Assembly: GCA_004377275.1 (NCBI GenBank)
Contig: SOIC01000026.1
Coordinates: 1 to 28,652, forward strand
Direction: 5' to 3'
DNA from: Dehalococcoidia bacterium
GTDB taxonomy: Bacteria; Chloroflexota; Dehalococcoidia; E44-bin15
DNA length: 28,652 bases
Position 1 is the first letter of the stretch. Every line of letters starts with the position of its first letter. The position numbers were made by a program, and so were the translations under genes. The notes below the pieces were generated by a model that saw only the letters and a program-made list of their open reading frames with translations, had not been told where the DNA came from and searched no databases. This document shows, one piece after another, positions 15,689-23,343 of the stretch.

Positions 15689-16648
15689 TTAAAGTATCGA
15701 GCCCAGCACCCAGCCGATGATGCCACATATAGGGAAGGTAAGGATCCAGGCGAGGACAATATTCCCGGCAACGCCCCAGCGCACCGCGGAGAGGCGTTTG
15801 GTGGCGCCCACCCCCATGATCGATGAGCTGATGCAGTGCGTGGTGCTCACCGGGATACCGAAGGATGAGGCGATCTCGACTACCGCGGCTGCGGATGATT
15901 CGGCGGCAAAGCCCTGAACCGGCCTGAGAGCGGTGATCCTTGTCCCCACCGTCTTGATAACGCGCCAGCCACCGAAGGCAGTGCCCAGGGAGATGGCCGT
16001 CGCTGAGAGGGCGATCACCCAGAAGGGGACCTGGAACTCGTTGCCGGTGTGGATCACCAGTGCCATGGCCATAATACCGATGGGCATTTGACCGTCGTTC
16101 TTTCCATGGCTATAAGCCATGAAGGCGGCGGAGATAATCTGTAGCCTGCTGAAGATGCCTTCTACCCGCAGGGGCGCCTTGCGGCGCAATAGCCACATTA
16201 GGCCGACCATAACTGATAGCCCCACGGCGAAGCCCAGTGCAGGGGCGATGGCTACTGAGGAGAGCACCTTGGTGAAGGTTCCCCACACGATGGACACGCT
16301 TCCTGCTGCGGCGATCGCGGCGCCGACAAGCCCGGCAATGAAGGAGTGGCTTATACTTATCGGAAGGCCGAAGCGTGTCGCTATCCCACCCCAGATAATG
16401 ACCGCAGCCAGGGCGGCAAGCATGACATCGTAGTCTAGAAACTCTGGGGCAACTATGCCCTTACCGATAGTTAGGGCTACGGCGAGGCCGGTGGCGGCAC
16501 CGGCAAAGTTCAGGATAACCGCCATGATCACGGCGCGAAAGGGGGAGAGAACGCGGGTGCCAACAACGGTGGCAATTGCATTAGCGGCGTCGTTGAAGCC
16601 GTTGATCACGGCGAAGCCGACGGCGAGAATAATTACCAGTATAAACAA
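15689..16648 (-). CDS. pit: PiT-family inorganic phosphate transporter
   Basis: 319 residues, about ten membrane segments and no long soluble loop. The duplicated signature of the family is clear: GFNDAANAIATVVGTRVLSP near the N-terminus and 'AYSHGKNDGQMPIGIM' in the second half. These carry phosphate with H+ or Na+ as a metal-phosphate complex at low affinity. TTG 16648 is the most likely start, 8 bp after the DUF47 gene stop; no better codon lies upstream. Co-transcription with DUF47 is the common arrangement for PiT transporters. Confidence 0.9.
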   Translation of the reverse strand: MFILVIILAVGFAVINGFNDAANAIATVVGTRVLSPFRAVIMAVILNFAGAATGLAVALTIGKGIVAPEFLDYDVMLAALAAVIIWGGIATRFGLPISISHSFIAGLVGAAIAAAGSVSIVWGTFTKVLSSVAIAPALGFAVGLSVMVGLMWLLRRKAPLRVEGIFSRLQIISAAFMAYSHGKNDGQMPIGIMAMALVIHTGNEFQVPFWVIALSATAISLGTAFGGWRVIKTVGTRITALRPVQGFAAESSAAAVVEIASSFGIPVSTTHCISSSIMGVGATKRLSAVRWGVAGNIVLAWILTFPICGIIGWVLGSIL

Positions 16649-16656
16649 ATTAAGAC

Positions 16657-17283
16657 TCAGGCACGCTTGATCATAACCCCTTCAAGGACATTAGCGATGT
16701 CCTCGCAGCGGTCGGTGGCGGTCTCCATGTGCTCATAGATCTCTCGCCACTTGATTACATCAGCAAGGTCAACTTGATCGTGAAAAAGTTCGGTCAGGGC
16801 GGCGCGCACCACCCTATCGGCCTCATTCTCCAGTCGATTTATCTCGATGCAGTGCTCTGGTATTTTGTTTAGTTGATTACGGCGGCGCAGCCTTGGTAGC
16901 GCTACGCTGACCTCGGAGGTCGTCCTGACCAGGATATCTGCCAGCTCCTGCGCCCTTTCTGTGGGTCGTTTCACCTCGTAGATAAGCATGGCCACTGCAG
17001 CTCCCTCGATAAAATCCATCACATCGTCCATGCGCTCGGCGAGTTGTGCGATGTCCTCTCGGTCGATGGGGGTGACGAAAGTGGCGTGCAGTTGTGCTAT
17101 AATGCGGTGGGTGATGTTATCCCCGTGGTGCTCAAGCTCGCTGATTTCCCTCACCTTCTCCTCTATATTCTCCCACTTCCCTATAAGCTCGGCAAGCAGG
17201 CCGGCCCCCCTTACCAGGTTGCGGGCGCTCTCCTCAAAAAGGTCGAAGAACTTCTCCTCCCTGGGGATAAAGGGAAATCTCAC
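16657..17283 (-). CDS. DUF47 (PhoU-like) phosphate transport regulator
   Basis: 208 residues, all helical, cytoplasmic. MRFPFIPREEKFFDLFEES is the classic DUF47 start, with 'ISELEHHGDNITH' and 'TPIDREDIAQLAERMDDVMDFI' and the second PhoU-like repeat 'CIEINRLENEADRV'. These proteins bind metal and control or stabilise the paired PiT transporter. GTG 17283 is chosen because GAGGAGGTGGC lies just upstream and it gives the family N-terminus; the frame extends to a TTG at 17298 without support. It is 8 bp upstream of the transporter. Confidence 0.88.
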   Translation of the reverse strand: MRFPFIPREEKFFDLFEESARNLVRGAGLLAELIGKWENIEEKVREISELEHHGDNITHRIIAQLHATFVTPIDREDIAQLAERMDDVMDFIEGAAVAMLIYEVKRPTERAQELADILVRTTSEVSVALPRLRRRNQLNKIPEHCIEINRLENEADRVVRAALTELFHDQVDLADVIKWREIYEHMETATDRCEDIANVLEGVMIKRA

Positions 17284-17396
17284 GCGCCACCTCCTCAAGA
17301 TATCAACCTAAACTAGCAGAAAGCGGATGAGTTGTCAATATAATTTCCTTAATAGATCAGGCTCCCTTTCTTGTTACCCTGAGCCATTCGCTTTCT

Positions 17397-17582
17397 GTCA
17401 TTCTGACCCCGATTTAGGCCGAAGTGTCGGCCGACCTGGCGGCCTCGGCCTCGGGGGAAGAATCTCCTCTTCGCTCTGTTCAGAGCTTGGGCGCATCAGG
17501 GTAAACTCCGCGAAGGGCCCAAAGGATTTCATAGATTCTTCGCCGCCCCTTCGCTTCGCTCAGGGCTTCGGCTCAGAATGAC
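17397..17582. repeat. MITE-like palindromic repeat, copy 1
   Basis: Starts GTCATTCTGA and ends TCAGAATGAC, with AGATTCTTCGCC and CTTCGCTTCGCTCAGGGCTTC inside. The ends form a long imperfect inverted repeat. A close copy is at 19620-19723. This copy has extra internal sequence, including a short GGCCGAAG/CTTCGGCC-type palindrome near 17419-17455. It fills most of the gap between the phosphate genes and archease, and no gene is seen here. Confidence 0.8.
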
Positions 17583-17609
17583 GTGGGTGAACTGTGGGAG
17601 TCCTTCTGG

Positions 17610-17615
17610 TATAAT
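17610..17615 (+). promoter_or_regulatory. -10 box of the archease-rtcB promoter
   Basis: A perfect TATAAT, with a weak -35 match GTGAAC at 17587-17592 (17-bp spacing). Transcription would begin near 17622, only about 6 nt before the archease ATG, and no ribosome site is present, so the message may be nearly leaderless. Confidence 0.55.
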
Positions 17616-17627
17616 AGGGCATTAGAG

Positions 17628-18071
17628 ATGGCAAAAAGGTTCGAGGTCATCGACCATACGGCTGACATCGGCATCGCCGCCTATGGGGCAGACCTGAAGG
17701 AGGCATTTGCTAATGCTGCCTATGCCCTCTTCAGCCTGATGATAGATCTTGAGGGTGTGGGCGATGCTAGTTGCTACGATGTTGAGGTAACCGCTGAGGA
17801 TCGAGCGGAGCTCCTGGTGGCCTGGCTCAACGAGCTGATCTACCTCTTAGAGGTGGAGAATGTACTCTTTAAGAGGTTTGAAATCGGAGAACTCGACGAG
17901 ACCAGGCTCAGGGCAAGCTGCTACGGGGAGAAGATCGACCCAGCGCGTCATAAGATGAAGCTGGGGGTCAAGGCAGCCACCTACCACATGCTACAGGTTA
18001 AGGAAGAGTGTGGGGAAGGGGTGGGGGAGGGCGAAAGAGGCTTCAGGGTTCAGGTGCTCTTTGATATCTAG
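17628..18071 (+). CDS. Archease, RtcB co-factor protein
   Basis: 147 residues. MAKRFEVIDHTADIGIAAYG is the archease signature, with the metal-binding Asp-His-x-x-Asp. 'AAYALFSLMIDLEGV', 'LLVAWLNELIYLLEVE' and 'HKMKLGVKAATYHML' follow, and it ends in the usual -FDI. Archease speeds up guanylylation of the RNA ligase RtcB and lets it turn over many times. ATG 17628 gives the standard N-terminus; the frame is open to 17583 without support. rtcB follows 74 bp downstream, so both are probably one operon. Confidence 0.93.
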   Translation: MAKRFEVIDHTADIGIAAYGADLKEAFANAAYALFSLMIDLEGVGDASCYDVEVTAEDRAELLVAWLNELIYLLEVENVLFKRFEIGELDETRLRASCYGEKIDPARHKMKLGVKAATYHMLQVKEECGEGVGEGERGFRVQVLFDI

Positions 18072-18073
18072 GG

Positions 18074-18139
18074 GGTGTGGGGATGTCGGGGGGAGAGTGA
18101 AAAAGGGGTGTGGGGGTGTCGGTGGGAGAGCGAAAAGGG
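18074..18139 (+). repeat. 33-bp imperfect tandem duplication before rtcB
   Basis: Two 33-bp G-rich units (18074-18106 and 18107-18139, both starting GGTGTGGGG and ending in an A-run plus GG) lie head to tail. Each ends in an AAAAGG ribosome-site-like segment. The second sits just before the rtcB TTG start, so the duplication created a spare ribosome site next to alternative GTG codons. Confidence 0.75.
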
Positions 18140-18145
18140 GTATGC

Positions 18146-19585
18146 TTGTTAACTAAAATTGACGATTATCGGTGGGAGATCCCGCAGAGCTATAAGGCGG
18201 GGATGAGGGTCCCCGGGCTCATCTATGCCGATGAGGGGATGTTGGCCCATATCAGGGGGGAAGAGGCTTTAGAGCAGGTAGCCAATGTGGCCTTCCTTCC
18301 CGGGATCGTATCCCGGTCACTGGCGATGCCCGATATCCACTGGGGCTACGGATTCCCTATCGGGGGTGTGGCGGCCACCAGGGTGTCAGATGGCGTGATC
18401 TCCCCGGGAGGGGTTGGCTTTGACATCAATTGCGGGGTGCGATTGCTGCGCACTAACCTTAGCGAGGAGGAGGTCAGCCCCCTGATCGGCAAACTGGTGG
18501 ATGCCCTTTATCAAAGTGTCCCTTCAGGGGTGGGCTCCCAGGGTAAGCTGAGGCTGGACCAGCGCGAGATGGACAGTGTCTTGATCAAGGGTGCCAGGTG
18601 GGCGGTGGAGCATGGTTATGGGGAGGCGAGGGACCTGGAGGTCACCGAGGAGCAGGGAGGTATGAAGGGCGCTGACCCAGAGCGGGTGAGTGCCAAGGCA
18701 AAGCAGCGCGGCGCCCCCCAGCTGGGAACACTGGGCGCGGGGAACCACTTCCTCGAGGTGGGGGTGGTGGATGAGATCTACGAGCCTGAAGTCGCCTCGG
18801 TCATGGGCATTGAGCGGGTGGGCCAGGTGCTGCTTCTGATCCATACCGGCTCGCGGGGCTTTGGTCATCAGGTTTGCACCGACCATTTAGCGACCATGGG
18901 AACGGCGGTAGCGAAGTACGGGATCAGCCTCCCCGACCGCCAGCTCGCCTGCGCCCCAGTGAGGTCTCCCGAAGGGCAAGCCTACTTTGCGGCCATGGCC
19001 TGTGCTGCCAACTATGCCTGGGCTAACCGCCAGTGCATCACCCATTGGGCCAGGGAGTCCTTTATCCGGGTGTTTGGCAAGAGCCTCGGCGAACTGGGCT
19101 TGGAGATGGTCTACGATGTAGCCCACAACATTGCCAAGATGGAGGAGTACGAGGTAGATGGGAAGCGGCTCGCCCTTTGTATTCATCGTAAAGGGGCCAC
19201 CAGGGCCTTCCCTGCGGGGCAGCCGGAAGTACCCGATGTTTATGCCGAGATCGGGCAGCCGGTGCTCATCCCCGGCGATATGGGCCGCTATTCCTACGTT
19301 CTGGTGGGCACCCAGCGGGCGATGGTGGAGACCTTTGGTTCCACCTGCCATGGCGCGGGGCGGGTTCAGAGCCGCGCTGCAGCCAAGCGAAGCCTGCGCG
19401 GCGTCGATGTCGCCAGAGGGCTTGCCGAAAGGGGGATCACGGTCAAGGCGGGGAGCATGTCTTCGCTGGCTGAGGAAGCCTCGGAGGCCTATAAGGATGT
19501 CGCCCAAGTGGTGGAGGTGACTCACCGCGCCGGGATCTCTCGCAAAGTGGCTAGATCGAGACCCATCGGTGTGGTCAAAGGCTAA
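18146..19585 (+). CDS. rtcB: RNA-splicing ligase RtcB
   Basis: 479 residues. It joins 2',3'-cyclic-phosphate or 3'-phosphate RNA ends to 5'-OH ends using GTP and Mn2+. The N-terminus LTKIDDYRWEIPQSYKAGMR, metal ligands D93 and C96 in 'GVGFDINCGVR', 'GNHFLEV', 'HTGSRGFGHQ' and 'DVAHNIAKME', and guanylylated His402 in 'STCHGAGR' are all present. TTG 18146 is preferred because AAAAGGGG lies 5 bp upstream and it gives the family N-terminus; the frame is open from a GTG at 18110. Archease is directly upstream, giving the standard RNA-repair or tRNA-ligation pair. A terminator overlaps its stop codon. Confidence 0.95.
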   Translation: MLTKIDDYRWEIPQSYKAGMRVPGLIYADEGMLAHIRGEEALEQVANVAFLPGIVSRSLAMPDIHWGYGFPIGGVAATRVSDGVISPGGVGFDINCGVRLLRTNLSEEEVSPLIGKLVDALYQSVPSGVGSQGKLRLDQREMDSVLIKGARWAVEHGYGEARDLEVTEEQGGMKGADPERVSAKAKQRGAPQLGTLGAGNHFLEVGVVDEIYEPEVASVMGIERVGQVLLLIHTGSRGFGHQVCTDHLATMGTAVAKYGISLPDRQLACAPVRSPEGQAYFAAMACAANYAWANRQCITHWARESFIRVFGKSLGELGLEMVYDVAHNIAKMEEYEVDGKRLALCIHRKGATRAFPAGQPEVPDVYAEIGQPVLIPGDMGRYSYVLVGTQRAMVETFGSTCHGAGRVQSRAAAKRSLRGVDVARGLAERGITVKAGSMSSLAEEASEAYKDVAQVVEVTHRAGISRKVARSRPIGVVKG

Positions 19586-19597
19586 ATCGCCTTTTTT
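19577..19597 (+). terminator. Intrinsic terminator of the archease-rtcB operon
   Basis: AAAGGC / GCCTTT (6 pairs) with loop TAAATC, running into six Ts. The loop contains the rtcB stop codon TAA. Confidence 0.7.
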
Positions 19598-19619
19598 AAA
19601 CTGACCCTCTTCGCTTTCT

Positions 19620-19723
19620 GTCATTCTGAGGGAGCAAAGCGACTGAAGAATCTCTTGAATAAGGCGGAGGTCTAGATTCTTCGCCGCCCCTTCGCTCCGT
19701 TCAGGGCTTCGGCTCAGAATGAC
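19620..19723. repeat. MITE-like palindromic repeat, copy 2
   Basis: GTCATTCTGAGGGAGCAAAG at the left and a right half with AGATTCTTCGCCGCCCCTTC, then TCAGAATGAC at the end. It is the same family as 17397-17582; the two share the flank TTCGCTTTCT and a nearly identical right half. No open frame of its own, so it would need a transposase elsewhere if mobile. Confidence 0.8.
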
Positions 19724-19821
19724 AAAGAACGTCGCTTTATTCTTTATTTTCGTAGCAATGACACCTGCAATAGGCTTATGGTGATGTGTCAGTACTGTAC
19801 TGGACACCGCACAATAAAGAA

Positions 19822-19849
19822 TTGACAGGGGGGAAGCTAAGGTTATAAA
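19822..19849 (+). promoter_or_regulatory. Promoter of the biotin protein/decarboxylase operon
   Basis: TTGACA (19822-19827), a 16-bp spacer and TATAAA (19844-19849). The start of transcription is near 19856, about 29 nt before the TTG start codon. Confidence 0.7.
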
Positions 19850-19884
19850 CTGGGCAAAGCTTTACCCTCTCTGAGGTAGTAAAA

Positions 19885-20328
19885 TTGGATGGCTATATTG
19901 ATGCCCTCGAACTGACGGTAATCGCGCTGGGTGCCCTCCTAGTTATTTCCATCTGTTTTATCGGGTTAACCCGTGGCCTCCAGTGGCTGGCTAGACCTGG
20001 TAAAAAGGAAGAGGAGATTGTAACCGCCGAGCCTGAGGTGCCCATTGTCCCAGCGGAGACGCCTCCTGTGACAACGCCAGCAGCAGCCAAGCCCGTGCCG
20101 AGGATCGCTGGCGAAGGGGTAATCACCTCTCCCATGCCGGGCACGGTGATCGCCATTAAGGTCGAGGTTGGTGAGCTGGTAAAGGTGGGCGATGTCTTGA
20201 TCATCTTGGAATCGATGAAGATTCAGAATGAAATACCGGCTCCCAGGGACGGAAGGATCAAGGAGATATACGTAGCGGAGGGGAAGTATGTGAGAAGAAA
20301 GGAGCCCTTGATCGCTATCGAGGGGTAG
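19885..20328 (+). CDS. Membrane-anchored biotin carboxyl carrier protein (OadG-like N-terminus + biotinyl domain)
   Basis: 147 residues. One membrane segment (about 10-32: LTVIALGALLVISICFIGL) is followed by a charged stretch and a Pro/Ala-rich linker (PAETPPVTTPAAAKPVP). The biotinyl domain (about 78-146) has 'ITSPMPGTVIAIKVEVGELVKVGD' and 'ESMKIQNEI', where K112 carries biotin (ESMKI in place of the common EAMKM). It combines the anchor of a gamma subunit with the carrier domain normally on the alpha subunit of Na+ pumps such as oxaloacetate or methylmalonyl-CoA decarboxylase. TTG 19885 has GAGG upstream. It is 3 bp from the beta-subunit gene. Confidence 0.85.
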   Translation: MDGYIDALELTVIALGALLVISICFIGLTRGLQWLARPGKKEEEIVTAEPEVPIVPAETPPVTTPAAAKPVPRIAGEGVITSPMPGTVIAIKVEVGELVKVGDVLIILESMKIQNEIPAPRDGRIKEIYVAEGKYVRRKEPLIAIEG

Positions 20329-20331
20329 AGA

Positions 20332-21444
20332 GTGCTGGATCGAATTTGGGAATTTCTCACCACCACAGGCTTCGCCGGCTTATACTGGGGCAATCTGGTA
20401 ATGCTCCTCGTCGCTGGCGTGCTTCTCTACCTGGCGATCAGGAAACGCTATGAGCCCCTTCTTCTCATACCGATAGGTTTCGGGATTATATTAGCCAATA
20501 TTCCCGCGACCGGCTTGATGGAGGAGGGCGGTCTGCTTAACTACCTCGGTTTGGGCGTGCACCTGGCCATTTTCCCTCCCCTGATATTCTTGGGCATCGG
20601 GGCGCTGACTGACTTCACCCCCTTGCTGGCAAATCCCAAGACATTTTTCCTTGGCGCGGCGGCACAGTTCGGTATCTTCGCTGCCATCTTCGGCGCCCTG
20701 GCCCTGGGTTTTCCGCTGAAGGAGGCGGGGAGCATCGGCATCATCGGTGGCGCTGATGGCCCCACGGCGATTTATACCTCGGTCATGCTTGCTCCCCATC
20801 TGCTGGGCCCGATAGCCATCGCCGCCTATTCCTATATGGCCCTGGTGCCCATCATTCAACCCCCGATAATGAGACGGCTCACCACCAGGAGGGAGCGGGC
20901 CATCGTTATGGAGGACCCGCGCTCCGTCTCCCAGTTGGAACTTATCCTGTTCCCCATCGTAATCACCGTTCTCGTTGTCCTATTGCTCCCCAAAGCGGCA
21001 CCGCTCATCGGCATGCTGATGTTCGGCAATCTCCTCCGCGAGAGCGGTGTCGTCGAGAGGCTGGCCAAAACGGCGGGCGGCGAGCTGATAAATATCGTCA
21101 CCATCTTTCTTGCCCTCGTCATCGGTGCCGAGATGATGGCGGACCGGGTGTTGAACGTTCAGACCCTGGAGATCTTCGCCCTGGGCCTCTTCGCCTTCGG
21201 TTTCGGGACGGCCAGCGGCGTCTTAATGGGGAAGCTGATGTGCTGGCTCACCAGGGGTAAGGTCAACCCGCTCATCGGCGCTGCCGGGGTCTCCGCAGTC
21301 CCCATGGCCTCGCGTGTGGTGCTGTCTGAGGGTCAGCGCGAGAACCCCCAGAACTTCCTGTTGCCCCATGCCATGGGGCCGAACGTCGCCGGCGTCATCG
21401 GCTCCGCTACCGTGGCTGGAATACTGATCGCTTTCTTAGCGTGA
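20332..21444 (+). CDS. Na+-translocating decarboxylase beta subunit (OadB/MmdB/GcdB family)
   Basis: 370 residues with about nine to eleven membrane segments. The family signature IGIIGGADGPTAIYTS includes the conserved Asp (D142) used in Na+ transport; 'HLAIFPPLIFLGIGALTDFTPLLANP' and 'AAGVSAVPMASRVV' are also characteristic, as is 'PHAMGPNVAGVIGSA'. It decarboxylates carboxybiotin on its partner and exports Na+. GTG 20332 follows GAGGGG and lies 3 bp after the carrier gene. The carboxyltransferase alpha subunit is not in the window, so the substrate (methylmalonyl-CoA, oxaloacetate, glutaconyl-CoA or other) is open. Confidence 0.92.
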   Translation: MLDRIWEFLTTTGFAGLYWGNLVMLLVAGVLLYLAIRKRYEPLLLIPIGFGIILANIPATGLMEEGGLLNYLGLGVHLAIFPPLIFLGIGALTDFTPLLANPKTFFLGAAAQFGIFAAIFGALALGFPLKEAGSIGIIGGADGPTAIYTSVMLAPHLLGPIAIAAYSYMALVPIIQPPIMRRLTTRRERAIVMEDPRSVSQLELILFPIVITVLVVLLLPKAAPLIGMLMFGNLLRESGVVERLAKTAGGELINIVTIFLALVIGAEMMADRVLNVQTLEIFALGLFAFGFGTASGVLMGKLMCWLTRGKVNPLIGAAGVSAVPMASRVVLSEGQRENPQNFLLPHAMGPNVAGVIGSATVAGILIAFLA

Positions 21445-21456
21445 TGAGGGGAACAC

Positions 21457-21600
21457 GTCATTGCGGGGCACAAAATACCGAGGCAATCTCAAAGGATGGT
21501 AAAATGGTAAATAGGATTGCTTCGCGGAGTTTACCTTTAGTAATATTCTTCGCTCACTTTGCTCCCTCAGAATGACAGAAGGCGAAGGGCTCGCAATGAC
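21457..21600. repeat. MITE-like palindromic repeat, copy 3 (composite)
   Basis: The outer ends are GTCATTGCGGGG and CTCGCAATGAC, with AGGCAATCTC and AGGATTGCTTCG as inner arms: a sister family of the other two copies. Inside it lies a TATTCTTCGCTCAC...TCAGAATGAC segment of the first family, so one element seems nested in the other. It follows the decarboxylase gene and separates it from the metallo-beta-lactamase gene on the other strand. Confidence 0.7.
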
Positions 21601-21720
21601 GGAAGGTGACGGGTGTGGCAACATGCTGGCGATCTGCCAGGTATCGCAGTGGCATGAAGGACACATATCGCCGTTTTGTTCAGGGTTTCTTCATGGTGTC
21701 AAGCGCTTGTTACCGCTCCC

Positions 21721-22614
21721 TCAGGCCAAGCCCTTCTTCTTGAAGTAAAGGGAGTATCCTGCTACGATCAACGCTAGATCCATCTCGTTTACCTCCAGGC
21801 CGTGGTGACTAGCAACATGGTCTCCGATTCTGCGGCTAATTGCTTCTAGTGTCTCGCCTTCCTTCAGAGCCTTGAGAATTATATCGCCAAAGGTACGGGT
21901 GTTTTCGGCAGCCATTGAAATCAACACATCTGGCTCCAACTCTACTCCACCATGTGAATAAAAAAGTATTTGGGCTCCCAATTGCCTTAGCCTCTCCATA
22001 GTCTCCAAGTACAGTTCCTGGTCAAAGCTGGGTGGGGCAACAGCGGGTAGCGGAAATATCCCCTTACTTGAGCCAGGCAACCCCAGGGCCTCACCGCAGA
22101 AAAGACCTTTCACACTATGGTCAAAAATGACCATGTGGTGAGGTGCGTGGCCCGGGGCATATATAATCTGCAGTTCCCTACCGTTGATCGAGATTATCTC
22201 ACCATCCTCAGGTACCTTTAGCTGGGCTTCTGGGACAGGAACGATAGGTCCAAAGCGAGCCTCGAAGTCAGCACCAAAGACCGTTCTGGTACTCTCGATA
22301 AGGCGAGAGGGGTCAACGGCGTGCTTTACCCCCCGGGGGTGAACCAATACTTTCGCCCGAGGGAAAAGCTGAGCCAGTGTACCTATACCTCCTGCGTGGT
22401 CTATGTGAATGTGGGTGGGGATGATATAGGCTAAATCCTCCATCCCCAACTGTTTCATGCCTTCCTGAATGGACGGAATGGTGGCAGTCGGACCGGGCTC
22501 TATCAAAACCCCCTCCGACTCTTGGATGAGATATACCGCGAAGATACTGTTCACTCCGGGAACCGGTGCCTCTAACCGATAAACCTTATGAGCTACTTCC
22601 TTTACATCTACCAT
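21721..22614 (-). CDS. Metallo-beta-lactamase-fold hydrolase
   Basis: 297 residues. The metal-binding motif H68-I-H70-I-D72-H73 (THIHIDHAGG) is intact. 'VHPRGVKHAVDP', the third His in 'APGHAPHHMVIF', 'LFCGEALGL' (Glu in place of the usual bridging Asp) and 'YSHGG' complete the site. It is a glyoxalase-II-like hydrolase, probably for a thioester or similar ester. The C-terminal helical region (about 230-297) is like that of MBL proteins with a winged-helix-type tail. The start at 22614 has GGAGAGG upstream; ATG 22626 is an alternative with no ribosome site. The Glu is common in one subfamily and does not imply loss of function. Confidence 0.8.
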   Translation of the reverse strand: MVDVKEVAHKVYRLEAPVPGVNSIFAVYLIQESEGVLIEPGPTATIPSIQEGMKQLGMEDLAYIIPTHIHIDHAGGIGTLAQLFPRAKVLVHPRGVKHAVDPSRLIESTRTVFGADFEARFGPIVPVPEAQLKVPEDGEIISINGRELQIIYAPGHAPHHMVIFDHSVKGLFCGEALGLPGSSKGIFPLPAVAPPSFDQELYLETMERLRQLGAQILFYSHGGVELEPDVLISMAAENTRTFGDIILKALKEGETLEAISRRIGDHVASHHGLEVNEMDLALIVAGYSLYFKKKGLA

Positions 22615-23147
22615 AGCCCTCTCCATTGTTATTGTTAGCTGGCGCGTGTTGTCACCGCATAGGCTCCTCCTCTGTGGGCCTCATGTCTCGGGATCTTCTG
22701 ATTGATATACTATCCTGTTTATATCTCATGTTGTAAAGCCTCTCTCGGAGAATCATTGGCTCTTCTAGTTGATTCAGGAGGCGATACTCATTGTCAAGAG
22801 TAAGGTAGAGCCCCACTCATTTCCAACGTTATTATATATGACCCAGCGAGGCAAATACAAACAATAAGAACAAATTACGTAATACCCAATCGTTCACTGC
22901 AGAGCATCTGCGATAGGAGCAGGCCACAACACCAAGCTACGCCCTGGCTGTTTCACCTGGGTTTACAACCTGCTCAGTATTAATTAAACAATTGCTGGCC
23001 CACTCTCAGTATGGTAGACTGTCCTTGTAGTGGCTTGGTGCCTCTCGAAGGCGTCTTAGAGCAGAAAGGTCTTGGTCCTTTGGGCGATCCTCAGGAGGCA
23101 ATGCGACTAACCCAGCAGTCTGAAAAGCTGCTCATGCTTGTAGGACA
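22615..23147. other. Intergenic stretch without a convincing gene
   Basis: No frame with a recognisable product or good ribosome site is present. Just below 23148 a short minus-strand frame begins MSYKHEQLFRLLG and stops, and it overlaps the stop of the remnant at 23148 (TGATG), as in a decayed two-gene operon. A plus-strand frame at 23011-23223 shows no family features. Confidence 0.4.
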
Positions 23148-23326
23148 TCACCACCATTTGAGGAGGTTAGCGTCTTTGATGATTTGGGCGACCTTGGGAA
23201 GGAAGTGGTTAGATTCAGCGTGAGTGGGGTAGTCTGCCTTGGCAAGAGCGATGATGGTTGGTCAATAGGCTGGGCGCTCGTTCCTCAGTTTGTTGGGCAA
23301 ATGGGCGAGCCTGGCAACTGCTACAC
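23148..23326 (-). pseudogene. C-terminal remnant of an unrecognised gene
   Basis: On the minus strand the frame reads 'VAVARLAHLPNKLRNERPAY', one in-frame stop, then 'PTIIALAKADYPTHAESNHF' and ends 'IIKDANLLKWW'. The composition is that of a real soluble protein, and the stop is a single base from TGG. Its upstream part is cut by the start region of the PAC2 genes. I do not recognise the family. Confidence 0.4.
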
Positions 23327-23343
23327 GTAAGGAAAAAGGAGCA

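Noticed and set aside
18887..19807. 306-codon minus-strand frame over rtcB and the MITE repeat
   Set aside because: Antisense to rtcB, and its N-terminal part is a translation of the repeat ('SRSPERSEGA').
21436..21666. 76-codon minus-strand frame
   Set aside because: Translation of the composite repeat ('VILREQSERRI' is typical of such elements).
23011..23223. 70-codon plus-strand frame with a His run
   Set aside because: No ribosome site or family; the opposite strand has the more protein-like frame.
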